Shown here: one piece after another, positions 16,045 through 25,437 of the stretch
Position numbering within the stretch: the first letter of the stretch is position 1
Layout of the letters: each line of letters begins with the position of its first letter
Assembly: GCF_003667445.1 (NCBI RefSeq)
Contig: NZ_RCTF01000002.1
Location: 248,001-312,000 of the forward strand
Source of the DNA: Xanthobacter tagetidis
GTDB taxonomy: Bacteria > Pseudomonadota > Alphaproteobacteria > Rhizobiales > Xanthobacteraceae
Direction: 5' to 3'
Length of the DNA stretch: 64,000 bases
Made by a program: the position numbers and the translations under genes
Notes under the pieces: model-generated
Told to the model about the DNA's origin: nothing
Database searches by the model: none
Seen by the model: only the letters and a program-made list of their open reading frames with translations

Positions 16045-19000
16045 TCAGTCGCCGAACAGCTTGCGCTGCCACCAGCCCGAGCGCGGCTTCTGCGGCTCGC
16101 CCGAAGGCGCGGCGGGGGCAGGGGGTTCCACGGGCGCGGGGGCGGCGGCCTCCACCATCGTCTCGGTCACCGCGACGCTTTCGGCCGGAATCTCCGCCGC
16201 CGGGCTCTCCGGCGGAGCGGCCGGGACGGCCTCGCCGCCGCCGAGCACCACGGGCGCCTTCTCGCGCACGGTGGAGCGGCGGCGCGGCTTGCCGGCGTCT
16301 TCCGCAGCCGATGCGGCCTCGGCGGGCGCGGCTTCTGCCGGCGGGGCGAAGCGCGGCGCGGGTGCCGGCTCGGCGGAGACGGACGCAGCGGGTTCGTCGG
16401 CCGCCGGCGGCGCATAGGCATAGGGCGTCACCGCCGGAGCCGGGGTCCAGGCGTCCGGCGCGTCGCCGGGGCGCTCGGATGGGGGCTTGTCGTCGGTGCG
16501 GTCGTCGGAAGCGTGGTCGTCGGAAGCGAGGTCTTCGGCGCCGCGCGCCTCGGGCGCCCCGTCCTCGCCTTCGGCCTCGCCCTCGCCGGCCTCGCTCACG
16601 CCGTCCTCGCGCTCGCGCCGGTTGCGGCGTCCGCCGCGGCGTCCGCGGCGGCGACGGCGGCGGTCGCCGTTCTCGTCCTCGCCCTCTGCGGCGCCTTCGG
16701 CGCGGTCCTCGTCGCCGCGCTCGTCGGCCTTGTCCTCGCCTTCGCCGTCCTCGGCTTCGGAGACGGCGTCCTCGTCGTCCTCCTCGCCTTCGGCATCGCC
16801 CTCGCGGGCCTCGCGGGTCTCATCGCGCTCGCCGCGCCGGCGCCGGCGCCGGCGGCGCTTGCGGCGGCTGCCGTCGTCGGCGCGCTCCTCGGAGGCGGCT
16901 TCCGTGCCGTCGGCCTCGGCCGCCTCCTCCTGGCCCTCCTGGCCGTCCTCGTCCTCCTCCTCGCCATAGTCTTCGTCGAGCAGGATGGAATCGGGCTGCA
17001 CCACGCTTGTGAGACGCGGCGCGGCGGGGGCCGGGGCGGCCGGGTCGCCCTTCTCGATGATGAAGGGCTGGTGGCCGGTGACGCTGTCGTCGGCGGAGAT
17101 GGAGAGCGTGACGGAGAAGCGCTCCTCCAGCTCGCGCAGGTGGGCGCGCTTCTGGTTCAGCACATAGAGCGCCACCTCGGTGCGGGTGCGGCCCACGAGG
17201 TTGTGGGTGGTGGAGCGCAGGAGCTGCTCCTCCAAGGCGCGCAGGAGCTGCAGCGCCACGGAGGCGGCGGAGCGCACGTGGCCGGTGCCGCCGCAGTGCG
17301 GGCACACCTCGATGGAGCTTTCCAGCACGCCGGTGCGGATGCGCTGGCGCGACATCTCCAGCAGGCCGAAGTGCGAGATGCGGCCGATCTGGATGCGCGC
17401 CCGGTCGTTTTTCAGGCAATCCTTGAGCTTGCGCTCCACCGAGCGGTTGTTGCGCTTCTCCTCCATGTCGATGAAGTCGATGACGATCAGGCCCGCGAGG
17501 TCGCGCAGCCGGAGCTGGCGCGCGATCTCCTCGGCGGCTTCCATGTTCGTCTTGAGCGCGGTGTCCTCGATGTGGTGCTCGCGGGTGGCGCGCCCGGAGT
17601 TCACGTCGATGGAGACCAGAGCCTCGGTGGGATTGATGACGATGTAGCCGCCGCTCTTGAGCTGCACCACGGGCGAGAACATGGCGTCGAGCTGCTGCTC
17701 CACCCCGTAGCGGGCGAAGATCGGCTGGCTCTCGCGGTAGGGAATGACGCTCTTCGCATGGCTCGGCATGAGCATGCGCATGAAGTCCTTGGCCTCCTTG
17801 TAGCCGGCCTCGCCGGCCACAAGGATGTCGTCGATGTCCTTGTTGTAGAGATCGCGGATCGCCCGCTTGATGAGCGACCCCTCCTCATAGACGAGGTTCG
17901 GGGCGGCGGAATTGAGCGTCAGCTCGCGCACCGTCTCCCAAAGGCGCAGCAAATACTCGAAGTCCCGCTTGATCTCGACCTTGGTGCGGTTGGCGCCGGC
18001 GGTGCGCAGGATGATGCCCATCCCCTCCGGCACCTCCAGGTCCTGCACCACGTCCTTCAGGCGCTTCCTGTCCACCGCATTGGTGATCTTGCGGGAGATG
18101 CCGCCGCCGCGCGCGGTGTTGGGCATCAGCACCGAATAGCGGCCGGCCAGCGAGAGATAGGTGGTGAGCGCCGCGCCCTTGTTGCCGCGCTCTTCCTTCA
18201 CCACCTGCACCAGCATCACCTGGCGCCGGCGGATGACCTCCTGGATCTTGTAGGAGCGGGCGCGGCGCTGCGGCGCGCGCTCCGGCACCTCCTCCATGGC
18301 GTCGTCGTCGGCGCCGAGATTCTCGATTTCCTCGTCCTCGTCGATCTGGTCGACGTCGCTGTCCTCTTCGTCGTCGTCCTCGTCGTCGGCGGGGGCGCGG
18401 CTTTCGGCGTCAGCGTGCTCTACGGCGTGCGGGGCACGGGCGCCCTCCTCGTCGTCGGGCAGGATCGGCGCCGGGTGGCTCTCGGCCTCGGCCGCCTCGC
18501 GGAGCCGCTCGTCCTCGTCCTCATCGTCGTGCGCCTGCTCCGCGGGGGCGGGCAAGGCGGCGCCGAACTGGGAATCGATCGCAGCCTCGATGCGGGCTTC
18601 GGTCTGCGCGGCCTCCTCGGCGGGGGCGACGAGCTCGGCCATGGAGCCGGCGTGGTCGACGGCCGGCGCGGTCTCAGCGACGGCTTCCTCTGCGGGAGCA
18701 AAGTCCGCGACGCCGTCGGCCGGTGCGGAGGCCTCGCCCTCGGGCGCGGCGTCGACGACGATCTCGGCCTCCTCCACCTCCTCGGTGACGGCGGCATCCG
18801 GCGCGGCGCGGCGCGAGCGGCCGCGCTCGCGGCGCCGGTCGCGCATCTCATGCTCGTCCTCGGCGAGGCGGGCGGCGCGCTCCTCCTCCTCGATCAGCGC
18901 GAGGCGGTCGGCGACCGGGATCTGGTAGTAGTCCGGATGGATCTCGCTGAAGGCGAGGAAGCCGTGGCGGTTGCCGCCATATTCCACGAACGCCGCCTGG

Positions 19001-19161
19001 AGGGAGGGTTCGACCCGCGTCACCTTCGCGAGGTAGATGTTGCCCCGCAGCTGCTTGCGGGACGCGGACTCATAGTCGAACTCTTCGACCCGGTTGCCGC
19101 GCACGACCACCACCCGGGTCTCCTCCGGGTGGGTGGCATCGATGAGCATCTTGTTGGCCAT
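16045..19161 (-). CDS. rne: Ribonuclease E
   Basis: A 1038-residue endoribonuclease, the core of the RNA degradosome. The N-terminal S1 domain starts with LRGNIYLAKVTRVEPSLQAA and VEYGGNRHGFLAF. It is interrupted at about residues 85-305 by a ~220-residue acidic, low-complexity insert, after which EERGNKGAALTTYLSLAGRY resumes the fold. The catalytic DNase I-like region holds VSIDVNSGRATREHHIEDTA and LIVIDFIDMEEKRNNRSVE, with Mg2+-binding Asp residues. The Zn-link is CPHCGGTGHV. The C-terminal third is disordered, with an Arg run ([14 protein letters not shown]), and ends GWWQRKLFGD. A terminal GWW is the PNPase-docking motif in Caulobacter RNase E. MANKML is chosen as the start over an upstream in-frame ATG because it matches the family N terminus. 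Confidence 0.96.
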   Translation of the reverse strand: MANKMLIDATHPEETRVVVVRGNRVEEFDYESASRKQLRGNIYLAKVTRVEPSLQAAFVEYGGNRHGFLAFSEIHPDYYQIPVADRLALIEEEERAARLAEDEHEMRDRRRERGRSRRAAPDAAVTEEVEEAEIVVDAAPEGEASAPADGVADFAPAEEAVAETAPAVDHAGSMAELVAPAEEAAQTEARIEAAIDSQFGAALPAPAEQAHDDEDEDERLREAAEAESHPAPILPDDEEGARAPHAVEHADAESRAPADDEDDDEEDSDVDQIDEDEEIENLGADDDAMEEVPERAPQRRARSYKIQEVIRRRQVMLVQVVKEERGNKGAALTTYLSLAGRYSVLMPNTARGGGISRKITNAVDRKRLKDVVQDLEVPEGMGIILRTAGANRTKVEIKRDFEYLLRLWETVRELTLNSAAPNLVYEEGSLIKRAIRDLYNKDIDDILVAGEAGYKEAKDFMRMLMPSHAKSVIPYRESQPIFARYGVEQQLDAMFSPVVQLKSGGYIVINPTEALVSIDVNSGRATREHHIEDTALKTNMEAAEEIARQLRLRDLAGLIVIDFIDMEEKRNNRSVERKLKDCLKNDRARIQIGRISHFGLLEMSRQRIRTGVLESSIEVCPHCGGTGHVRSAASVALQLLRALEEQLLRSTTHNLVGRTRTEVALYVLNQKRAHLRELEERFSVTLSISADDSVTGHQPFIIEKGDPAAPAPAAPRLTSVVQPDSILLDEDYGEEEDEDGQEGQEEAAEADGTEAASEERADDGSRRKRRRRRRRRGERDETREAREGDAEGEEDDEDAVSEAEDGEGEDKADERGDEDRAEGAAEGEDENGDRRRRRRGRRGGRRNRREREDGVSEAGEGEAEGEDGAPEARGAEDLASDDHASDDRTDDKPPSERPGDAPDAWTPAPAVTPYAYAPPAADEPAASVSAEPAPAPRFAPPAEAAPAEAASAAEDAGKPRRRSTVREKAPVVLGGGEAVPAAPPESPAAEIPAESVAVTETMVEAAAPAPVEPPAPAAPSGEPQKPRSGWWQRKLFGD

Positions 19162-19981
19162 GGAAATCTCTCTTCGCGGCGCCGGAGGCTGGGCCCCGGA
19201 ACGGTCGCCGGGGCGCAGCCGCAATCAGGCCCGCCCGGACGCCGCTGGAACGCCGGATGTGATGACGTGAGGAGGTAGAGACGCGAGCGCGCCCGGGCGT
19301 GTTGCGAACACCCTCGGCGTCGGGGCACACGGGGGCGCGATGAGCGCGCCGGTCGTGCGGAGAAAAATCCATGCCCTCGGCTACTCGTTCCTCGATGACG
19401 GGTCCGGCCGGACCCGGGGGCGAGCCCCCGGTCAGCCATCGTACACGCCCGCGCGATTCCCCAAATCGAACCGAAGGGGCCGATGGACGAAGGCGGCGAG
19501 GGGCCGTCGCCCGGACATCGTCGAGGATGCCCGACGTCCGCGCGCCGCCCTGAGGGGCGGGAGGCGGGACAAGGCCATGACCCTCGCGACCGATCTCCTG
19601 GCGGAGGACAGCCGCACACCGGGACATTGCCCGCGGCAGCCGCGGCCGCCTGAAGCCGAAGGGCCCTGGCCGGAACGCGAACCGTGTACGGTCTTTACTT
19701 ACCCGCCCGGCTTCATGCTTGGCAAGGTTCTTGCGCGCTGCGGCACAAGACGGCGGCCAGATGGCGGTAACATCAGGCCTTGCGCGGGCCGCAGGCGGCT
19801 GCGGCCCGTAAACCGACGGTTAACACGCTGCCCCTTAACGCTTGAGTCGCGGCGCGCCGGGAAGGCTTCGCCGCCCGGTCCGGACGCCGGCGCGGCCAGC
19901 CGGATTCGCTGCGGGATCCATCGCGCACCTGCGGGGCGACCACGGTCGCGGCACCGCGGTGCCTCCGAAACGGGGCCGCCC
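19162..19981. other. Long divergent intergenic region between rne and the amidase gene
   Basis: This 820-bp region has no ORF that I believe. It should hold the rne promoter and its 5' leader (RNase E genes commonly have long autoregulatory leaders) and the amidase promoter. A perfect 9-bp inverted repeat with a 4-nt loop, GGGCCGCAG-GCGG-CTGCGGCCC, is at 19786-19807, next to TA-rich GTTAACACGCTGCCCCTTAAC at about 19818-19838. Frames open through it simply because the GC content is high. Confidence 0.5.
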
Positions 19982-21316
19982 ATGACGGCATGCATCGACC
20001 CCCGCCCATCGCCCCGACGCGCCCCGCGCGCAGGCGCCCGGCTGCGCGCCTGCCTGGCGGCGCTGCTACCGGTGGTGCTCGCCGCCGGGAGCGTGCGCGC
20101 CCAGCCGCCGGCCGATGCGCCGGCTCCCGCCCAGGTCCTCGCTTCCGCTCTCGCGCCGGCGGCCACTGCCGAGGCGGTCGCCGCCCGCGACGCCCGGCTC
20201 GCGGGCGACGGCGAGCGCACCCGCCTGGTGGTCGACCTCGACCGCGCCGTGGCGTTCCGCGCCTTTACGCTGGGCAGCCCCTACCGGGTCATCCTCGACC
20301 TGTCCGGCGTCGCCTTCCGCTTCGCGCCCGAGCCCGACCAGATGCGGCGCGGCCTCGTTTCGGCCTGGCGGTTCGGCGCGCTGGCGCCGGGCAAGGCGCG
20401 CATGGTGCTGGAGGCGACCGGCCCCGTGGCGATCGACAAGGCGTTCGTGCTGGAGCCGCACGACGGCGAGCCCGCTCGCCTGGTGGTGGACCTGGTGCCG
20501 ACCGACGCCGCGACCTTCGCGCGCCTGAGCGCCTCCGCCGCCGAGCGCCGGCTCGCCCCGCCGCCCGCGCCCGCCGCCGCCGCGCCGGGAGACGCCCGGC
20601 CGGTGATCGTGCTTGATCCCGGCCATGGCGGCATCGACAGCGGCACCACTGGCCGCAGCGCGTTCGCCGAGAAGGCCATCGTTCTGGAGACCGCGCTGGC
20701 GCTGCGCGACAAGCTGGAGAAGGCGGGCGCCTACCGGGTGGTGATGACGCGCACCGAGGACGTGTTCGTGCCGCTCGGCGAGCGGGTGCGGATCGCCCGC
20801 GCAAGCCGCGCCGCGCTGTTCGTCTCGCTGCACGCCGACGCGCTGGCCGCCGGCGACGGCCAGGCGCGCGGGGCGAGCGTCTACACCGCCTCGGAGACCG
20901 CGAGCGACGCCGACGCCGCCTCTCTCGCCGAGAAGGAGAACAAGGCCGACCTCATCGCCGGCGTCGACCTCTCCGATGAGAGCGACGAGGTGGCCGGCAT
21001 CCTGGTGGACCTCGCCCGGCGCGAGACGCGCAACTTCTCCGCCCTGTTCGCGCGCTCGCTGGTGGGCCGGATGAAGGGCGCGGTGCGCACCCACCGCACG
21101 CCGCTGCGCTCGGCCGGCTTCAAGGTGCTTGGCGCCCACGACGTGCCCTCGGTGCTGGTGGAGCTCGGCTACATGTCCACGCCCGCCGACCTCAAGCTCC
21201 TCACCTCCGAGGCATGGCGCGACCGGGTCACCGATGCCATCCTGCAGGCGATCGCCGAGTTCTTCGAGCCGCAGCTCGCCGGCACCCCGGCCCGCGCCGA
21301 GCGACAAGTGCCGTAG
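19982..21316 (+). CDS. amiC: N-acetylmuramoyl-L-alanine amidase (AMIN + amidase_3)
   Basis: A 444-residue periplasmic cell-wall hydrolase that cuts the amide between N-acetylmuramic acid and the stem peptide during daughter-cell separation. It has a signal peptide at about residues 1-41 (ACLAALLPVVLAAGSVRA), an AMIN domain at about 65-180 (ERTRLVVDLDRAVAFRAF, SPYRVILDLSGVAF) and an amidase_3 domain at about 205-435. Zinc ligands and catalytic residues appear in VIVLDPGHGGIDSG, FAEKAIVLETALAL, FVSLHADA and VLVELGYMS. Its place between rne and mrcA is a conserved rhizobial order. The ATG at 19982 gives the expected signal peptide; the frame is open much further upstream. Confidence 0.92.
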   Translation: MTACIDPRPSPRRAPRAGARLRACLAALLPVVLAAGSVRAQPPADAPAPAQVLASALAPAATAEAVAARDARLAGDGERTRLVVDLDRAVAFRAFTLGSPYRVILDLSGVAFRFAPEPDQMRRGLVSAWRFGALAPGKARMVLEATGPVAIDKAFVLEPHDGEPARLVVDLVPTDAATFARLSASAAERRLAPPPAPAAAAPGDARPVIVLDPGHGGIDSGTTGRSAFAEKAIVLETALALRDKLEKAGAYRVVMTRTEDVFVPLGERVRIARASRAALFVSLHADALAAGDGQARGASVYTASETASDADAASLAEKENKADLIAGVDLSDESDEVAGILVDLARRETRNFSALFARSLVGRMKGAVRTHRTPLRSAGFKVLGAHDVPSVLVELGYMSTPADLKLLTSEAWRDRVTDAILQAIAEFFEPQLAGTPARAERQVP

Positions 21317-21565
21317 CGGAAGATCGGGTCGGCGCGCGCAAGCGTGGCGCTTGTCGCGAAGCAGCCACGTTTGGCCACCATAGAATGCGCCGGATTCGCA
21401 CCGAAGCGGCGGTCGCGCCATAGGGACGGTCGCGACGAAGTGAGGATGCGCAAGGCTGCGGCCGACACGGTCCGGCAATTTGTCCTTCGCAGCGCGGCGA
21501 TCTCGCGCTATGGCGATAAAGGGCCGGAAGGCGGCGGGGTCGGCCCGCAGGAGGAAGGCGGGACG

Positions 21566-23977
21566 ATGCGGCTGCTGTTGCGTTTCTTCGGGTTCATGTT
21601 CGCGCTCGGCACCCTGGTCCTGATGGCCGGGGCGGCAGGCGCGACCTATTTCGTCTGGAAATATTCCCAGGACCTGCCCGACTACTCGCAGCTGCAGAAT
21701 TACGAGCCGCCGGTGATGACGCGCGTGCACGCCGCCGACGGCGCGCTGGTCGCGGAGTACGCCAAGCAGCGCCGCCTCTACATCCCCATCCAGTCCGTGC
21801 CGAAGCTCGTCATCGAGGCATTCCTGTCGGCCGAGGACAAGAACTTCTACGAGCACGGCGGCCTCGACCCCACGGGCATCTTCCGCGCCGCGAGCCACTT
21901 CCTGCAGAACTACGGCAAGAACGTCCGGCCGCAGGGCGCCTCCACCATCACCCAGCAGGTGGCGAAGAACTTCCTGCTCACCAACGAGGTCTCCATCGAT
22001 CGCAAGATCAAGGAGGCGCTCCTGGCGCTGCGCATCGAGCGCGCCTATTCCAAGGATCGCATCCTCGAACTGTATCTCAACGAGATCTATCTCGGCATGG
22101 GCGCCTACGGCATCGCCGCCGCGGCGCTGGTCTATTTCGACAAGTCGGTGGACCAGCTCAACGTGCAGGAGGTGGCCTATCTCGCCGCCCTTCCCAAGGC
22201 GCCGTCCACCTACAATCCGTTCCGCGACCGCGACCGCGCCGTCGACCGCCGCAACTGGGTGATCGACCGCATGGTCGAGAACGGCTTCGTGTCCACCGAC
22301 GACGGCGAGGCGGCCAAGAAGGCGCCCCTCACGGTCACGCCGCGCGCCACCGGCGCCCAGGCGGAGGCGGCGGAATACTATGCCGAGGAGGTGCGCCGCC
22401 AGATCTACGAGCGCTACGGCGAGCGCAAGCTCTATGAGGGCGGCCTCTCGGTCCGCACGCCGCTGCGCAGCGACCTCCAGGTGGTGGCCCGCAAGGCGCT
22501 GACCGAAGGCATGATCAAGTATGACGAGACGCGCGGCTGGCGCGGCCCGATCAGCCACATGGAGCTTGCCGGCGTCGACTGGGGCGTGAAGCTCGGCGAG
22601 GTGAAGGAGTACGGCGACGTGCCGTGGCGCATCGCCGTTGTGCTCGATGTCAACAAGGACAATGCCCGCATCGGCCTCCAGCCGCGGCGCGAGAAGTCCG
22701 GCCAGCGCTCGCACGAGCGCGTGGTGGAACTGCTGCCCGCCGACGGCGTGAAGTGGACCCGCAAGCCGCTCAACCAGGTGGTGAAGCCGGGCGACGTGAT
22801 CCATGTGGAGCCGTTCGCCAACCGGCCGGGCCAGTACCGCCTGCGCCAGATGCCCGGGGTCGAGGGCGCCATCGTGGTGATGGAGCCCACCACCGGCCGC
22901 GTGCTCGCGCTCACCGGCGGCTTCTCCTACGACGAGAGCCAGTTCAACCGCGCCACCCAGGCCATGCGCCAGCCCGGCTCATCGTTCAAGCCGTTCGTCT
23001 ATTCGGCGGCGCTGGACAACGGCTACACGCCGTCCACCATCGTCATGGACGCGCCGTTCGAACTGGAGCAGCAGGGGCAGGCCACATGGCGGCCGGAGAA
23101 CTATTCCGGCAAGTTCTATGGTCCCCAGACCCTGCGCTTCGGCCTGGAGCAGTCGCGCAACGTGATGACGGTGCGGCTCTCCAACGACGTGGGCATGCCG
23201 ATCATCGCCGACTATGCCAAGCGCTTCGGCATCTATGACGACATGCCGCCCTACCTCGCCATGGCGCTCGGCTCCGGCGAGACCACGCTGCTGCGCATGA
23301 CCGGCGCCTACGCCATGATCGCCAATGGCGGGCGCAAGGTGACGCCCTCGCTGATCGACCGCATCCAGGACCGCTACGGCCACACCATCTACCGCCACGA
23401 CGAGCGCGAGTGCCGCGGCTGCGATGCCGACAAGTGGCAGAACCAGCCGGAGCCGACGCTGATCGACCGGCGCCCGGTGGTGCTCGACCCCATGACCGCC
23501 TACCAGATCACCTCCATGATGGAAGGCGTGGTGCAGCGCGGCACCGGTACGGCGCTGAAGGAACTAGGCAAGCCGATCGCCGGCAAGACCGGCACCACGA
23601 ACGAGGAAAAGGACGCCTGGTTCATCGGCTACACGCCGGAGATCGTGGTGGGCGTCTATCTCGGCTACGACAAGCCGCGGCCCATGGGCAAGGGCTCCAC
23701 CGGCGGCATCCTCGCCGCGCCCGTGGTGCGCGAGTTCCTGCGCACCGCCATCGCCGACCGGCCGGCCATCCCGTTCCGGGTGCCCGCCGGCATCAAGCTG
23801 GTGCGCATCGACCGCAAGAGCGGCCAGCGCACGAGCGCCGGCGACGGCAACGCCATCCTCGAAGCCTTCAAGCCCGGCACCGCCCCGCCGGACGGCTACA
23901 ACGTGGTCTATTCTGACGGCACCGTGACGCCCGAGGCCGACCGCGCCGTGCGCACGGGGACCGGCGGGCTTTACTGA
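21566..23977 (+). CDS. mrcA: Penicillin-binding protein 1A (bifunctional transglycosylase/transpeptidase)
   Basis: An 803-residue class A PBP that polymerises and cross-links peptidoglycan. A membrane anchor is at about residues 10-30 (FMFALGTLVLMAGAAGATYF). The GT51 glycosyltransferase domain includes the catalytic-Glu motif FLSAEDKNFYEHGG, then RPQGASTITQQVAKN and RKIKEALLALRIE. An OB-like linker domain follows. The transpeptidase domain has SXXK in GSSFKPFVYSAA, SXN in EQSRNVMT and KTG in IAGKTGTTNEEKDAWFIGY. GGAGGAAGG precedes the ATG. It lies 249 bp after the amidase gene on the same strand. Confidence 0.95.
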   Translation: MRLLLRFFGFMFALGTLVLMAGAAGATYFVWKYSQDLPDYSQLQNYEPPVMTRVHAADGALVAEYAKQRRLYIPIQSVPKLVIEAFLSAEDKNFYEHGGLDPTGIFRAASHFLQNYGKNVRPQGASTITQQVAKNFLLTNEVSIDRKIKEALLALRIERAYSKDRILELYLNEIYLGMGAYGIAAAALVYFDKSVDQLNVQEVAYLAALPKAPSTYNPFRDRDRAVDRRNWVIDRMVENGFVSTDDGEAAKKAPLTVTPRATGAQAEAAEYYAEEVRRQIYERYGERKLYEGGLSVRTPLRSDLQVVARKALTEGMIKYDETRGWRGPISHMELAGVDWGVKLGEVKEYGDVPWRIAVVLDVNKDNARIGLQPRREKSGQRSHERVVELLPADGVKWTRKPLNQVVKPGDVIHVEPFANRPGQYRLRQMPGVEGAIVVMEPTTGRVLALTGGFSYDESQFNRATQAMRQPGSSFKPFVYSAALDNGYTPSTIVMDAPFELEQQGQATWRPENYSGKFYGPQTLRFGLEQSRNVMTVRLSNDVGMPIIADYAKRFGIYDDMPPYLAMALGSGETTLLRMTGAYAMIANGGRKVTPSLIDRIQDRYGHTIYRHDERECRGCDADKWQNQPEPTLIDRRPVVLDPMTAYQITSMMEGVVQRGTGTALKELGKPIAGKTGTTNEEKDAWFIGYTPEIVVGVYLGYDKPRPMGKGSTGGILAAPVVREFLRTAIADRPAIPFRVPAGIKLVRIDRKSGQRTSAGDGNAILEAFKPGTAPPDGYNVVYSDGTVTPEADRAVRTGTGGLY

Positions 23978-24102
23978 AGGCGGGGGAGGGCGGCGGCGCC
24001 GACCCTGGGGGCCGTTACTGTTCGCTGGCGCGCGCGCCACTTCAGTCGAGATTGTGGGCGCACATGTCGTCGCCCATCGGCCCACCGTCGCCTTTTCCCC
24101 AC

Positions 24103-24189
24103 CGTCGCCCTCCGACTTGATCGGAGGCCCCATTCGGCCACCAAGCGCGATGGTGGGATGGATGCTCCGGACGGGCCGGGGCATGACGG
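24103..24189. repeat. RIME-like mosaic palindromic element
   Basis: CGTCGCCCTCCGACTTGATC with GGAGG forms the left hairpin, and GATGGATGCTCCGG...CCGGGGCATGACGG the right one. The element shares the layout of 14191-14279 and is most of what lies in the 311-bp gap between mrcA and the DUF3616 gene. Confidence 0.65.
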
Positions 24190-24288
24190 TGCGAAAACCG
24201 GCGCAGCGCAGAGAGCTTGGCCTCAAGCCGGGAACCGGTCAGATTGCCGGAGAGCGCCCGCACCCCAGGCGCTCGACCGGGAGAGGAC

Positions 24289-25431
24289 ATGGCCTCCGGA
24301 CACGCCGCATCGCCCTTATCTGCACGCCGCATCGGACGCCGGGCCGGCTTGGCCGCCGCCGGGCTCGCCCTCGCCGCCGCCTCCCTGGTCCCCGCTTATG
24401 CCCACGGCCCCGACGGCGCGCCGCCGGCGCCGGCCGCCTTGGTCGCGCCCGTGCGCCAGCTGGAGGTGCGCGGCGCGTTCGAGGGCAAGGCCGAGGCGAA
24501 GGACATCAGCGCCATCGCCTGCGCGACCCCGGCCGGGGCGGCGGCGCGCGCCTGCCTGCTGGTGAGCGACGGCGTGCGCCATGCGCGGCTCGTCACCGTG
24601 GCGGCGGACGCCATCATGCTCGGCGCGCCGATCACCCTCGCCGCGAAGGAGGACGAAATGGGCGCGCGCACCAAGGAGGTGGACGCGGAGGGCGCCGCCT
24701 TCGTGCGCGCGGGCGAGCGCGGCTATTACTACGTCACCGGCTCGCACGGTGCCTCGCGCGGCAGCGGCAGCTACCAGAGCGCGCGCTTCGGCCTGTTCCG
24801 CATTCCGGTGGACCCGGCCACCGGGATGCCATCCTTCGGCGGCTTCGACGGGCCGCGCCCGGCGCCGGAGGTGGCGCGCACCGGCGCCCTGGAAGGCCTG
24901 ATCGCCGCCGTGCCGGAGCTTGCCCCCAAGGCCTGCCGGCGCGACGGGCCGTGCGTCGGGCTCGATGCCGGCGGGGTGAACATCGAGGGCCTCGCCGCCA
25001 AGGACGGCGACCTCTATTTCGGCCTCCGCGCGCCCACCGTCGACGGCCGCGCCTTCGTGCTGCGCCTGCCGGCTGAGGGCCTGTTCGACCCGGCGGCGGC
25101 CCCGGCGCTCAGGCCGGCGGTGCTGCGCGCGCGGCTCGGCGCGCATTTCGGCATCCGCGACCTGGTGGCGGTCGCGGGCGGCTTCCTGATCCTCGCCGGG
25201 CTCGACGTGACCGAGCAGCCGGGCCTGTCCTATCCGAGCGCGGTGCATTTCTGGGACGGGGTCGGCGAGGCGACGCGCCTGCTGGCTGTCCTGGCCTCGG
25301 CCCATCCCATGGCCAAGGCGGAGGGCCTTCTGGTGCTCGCCGACGCGCCGGGGGAGGACTACCGGCTCCTGGTGGTGTTCGACAGTGCCGCGGGCGGCGC
25401 GCCGGCCGAATACCGCGTGCCCCGGCCCTGA
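24289..25431 (+). CDS. DUF3616 domain exported protein
   Basis: A 380-residue protein with a signal peptide at about residues 1-40 (GRRAGLAAAGLALAAASLVP then AYAHGPDG). The rest matches the DUF3616 pattern, a probable beta-propeller: DISAIACATPAGAAARACLL, AGERGYYYVTGSHGASR, VNIEGLAAKDGDLYFGLRAP, and FGIRDLVAVAGGFLILAG. No enzymatic function is known for this family. GGGAGAGG precedes the ATG. It is convergent with the next gene, the stop codons being 6 bp apart. Confidence 0.8.
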   Translation: MASGHAASPLSARRIGRRAGLAAAGLALAAASLVPAYAHGPDGAPPAPAALVAPVRQLEVRGAFEGKAEAKDISAIACATPAGAAARACLLVSDGVRHARLVTVAADAIMLGAPITLAAKEDEMGARTKEVDAEGAAFVRAGERGYYYVTGSHGASRGSGSYQSARFGLFRIPVDPATGMPSFGGFDGPRPAPEVARTGALEGLIAAVPELAPKACRRDGPCVGLDAGGVNIEGLAAKDGDLYFGLRAPTVDGRAFVLRLPAEGLFDPAAAPALRPAVLRARLGAHFGIRDLVAVAGGFLILAGLDVTEQPGLSYPSAVHFWDGVGEATRLLAVLASAHPMAKAEGLLVLADAPGEDYRLLVVFDSAAGGAPAEYRVPRP

Positions 25432-25437
25432 CCGCCG

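Noticed and set aside
15631..19278. A 1215-codon open frame on the plus strand opposite rne
   Set aside because: It is the reverse shadow of the GC-rich, acidic/Arg-rich rne gene. The translation is low-complexity (Leu/Ala/Gly/His runs) with no domain, and rne is certain.
19340..19981. Long in-frame extension of the amidase gene, and frames on both strands here
   Set aside because: The extension encodes an Arg/Pro-rich sequence with no signal peptide; the signal peptide begins at the ATG at 19982. Open frames arise from high GC.
20066..22804. 912-codon minus-strand frame opposite the amidase and mrcA genes
   Set aside because: Antisense shadow: His/Arg/Gly-rich without motifs, and it runs across two certain genes and their gap.
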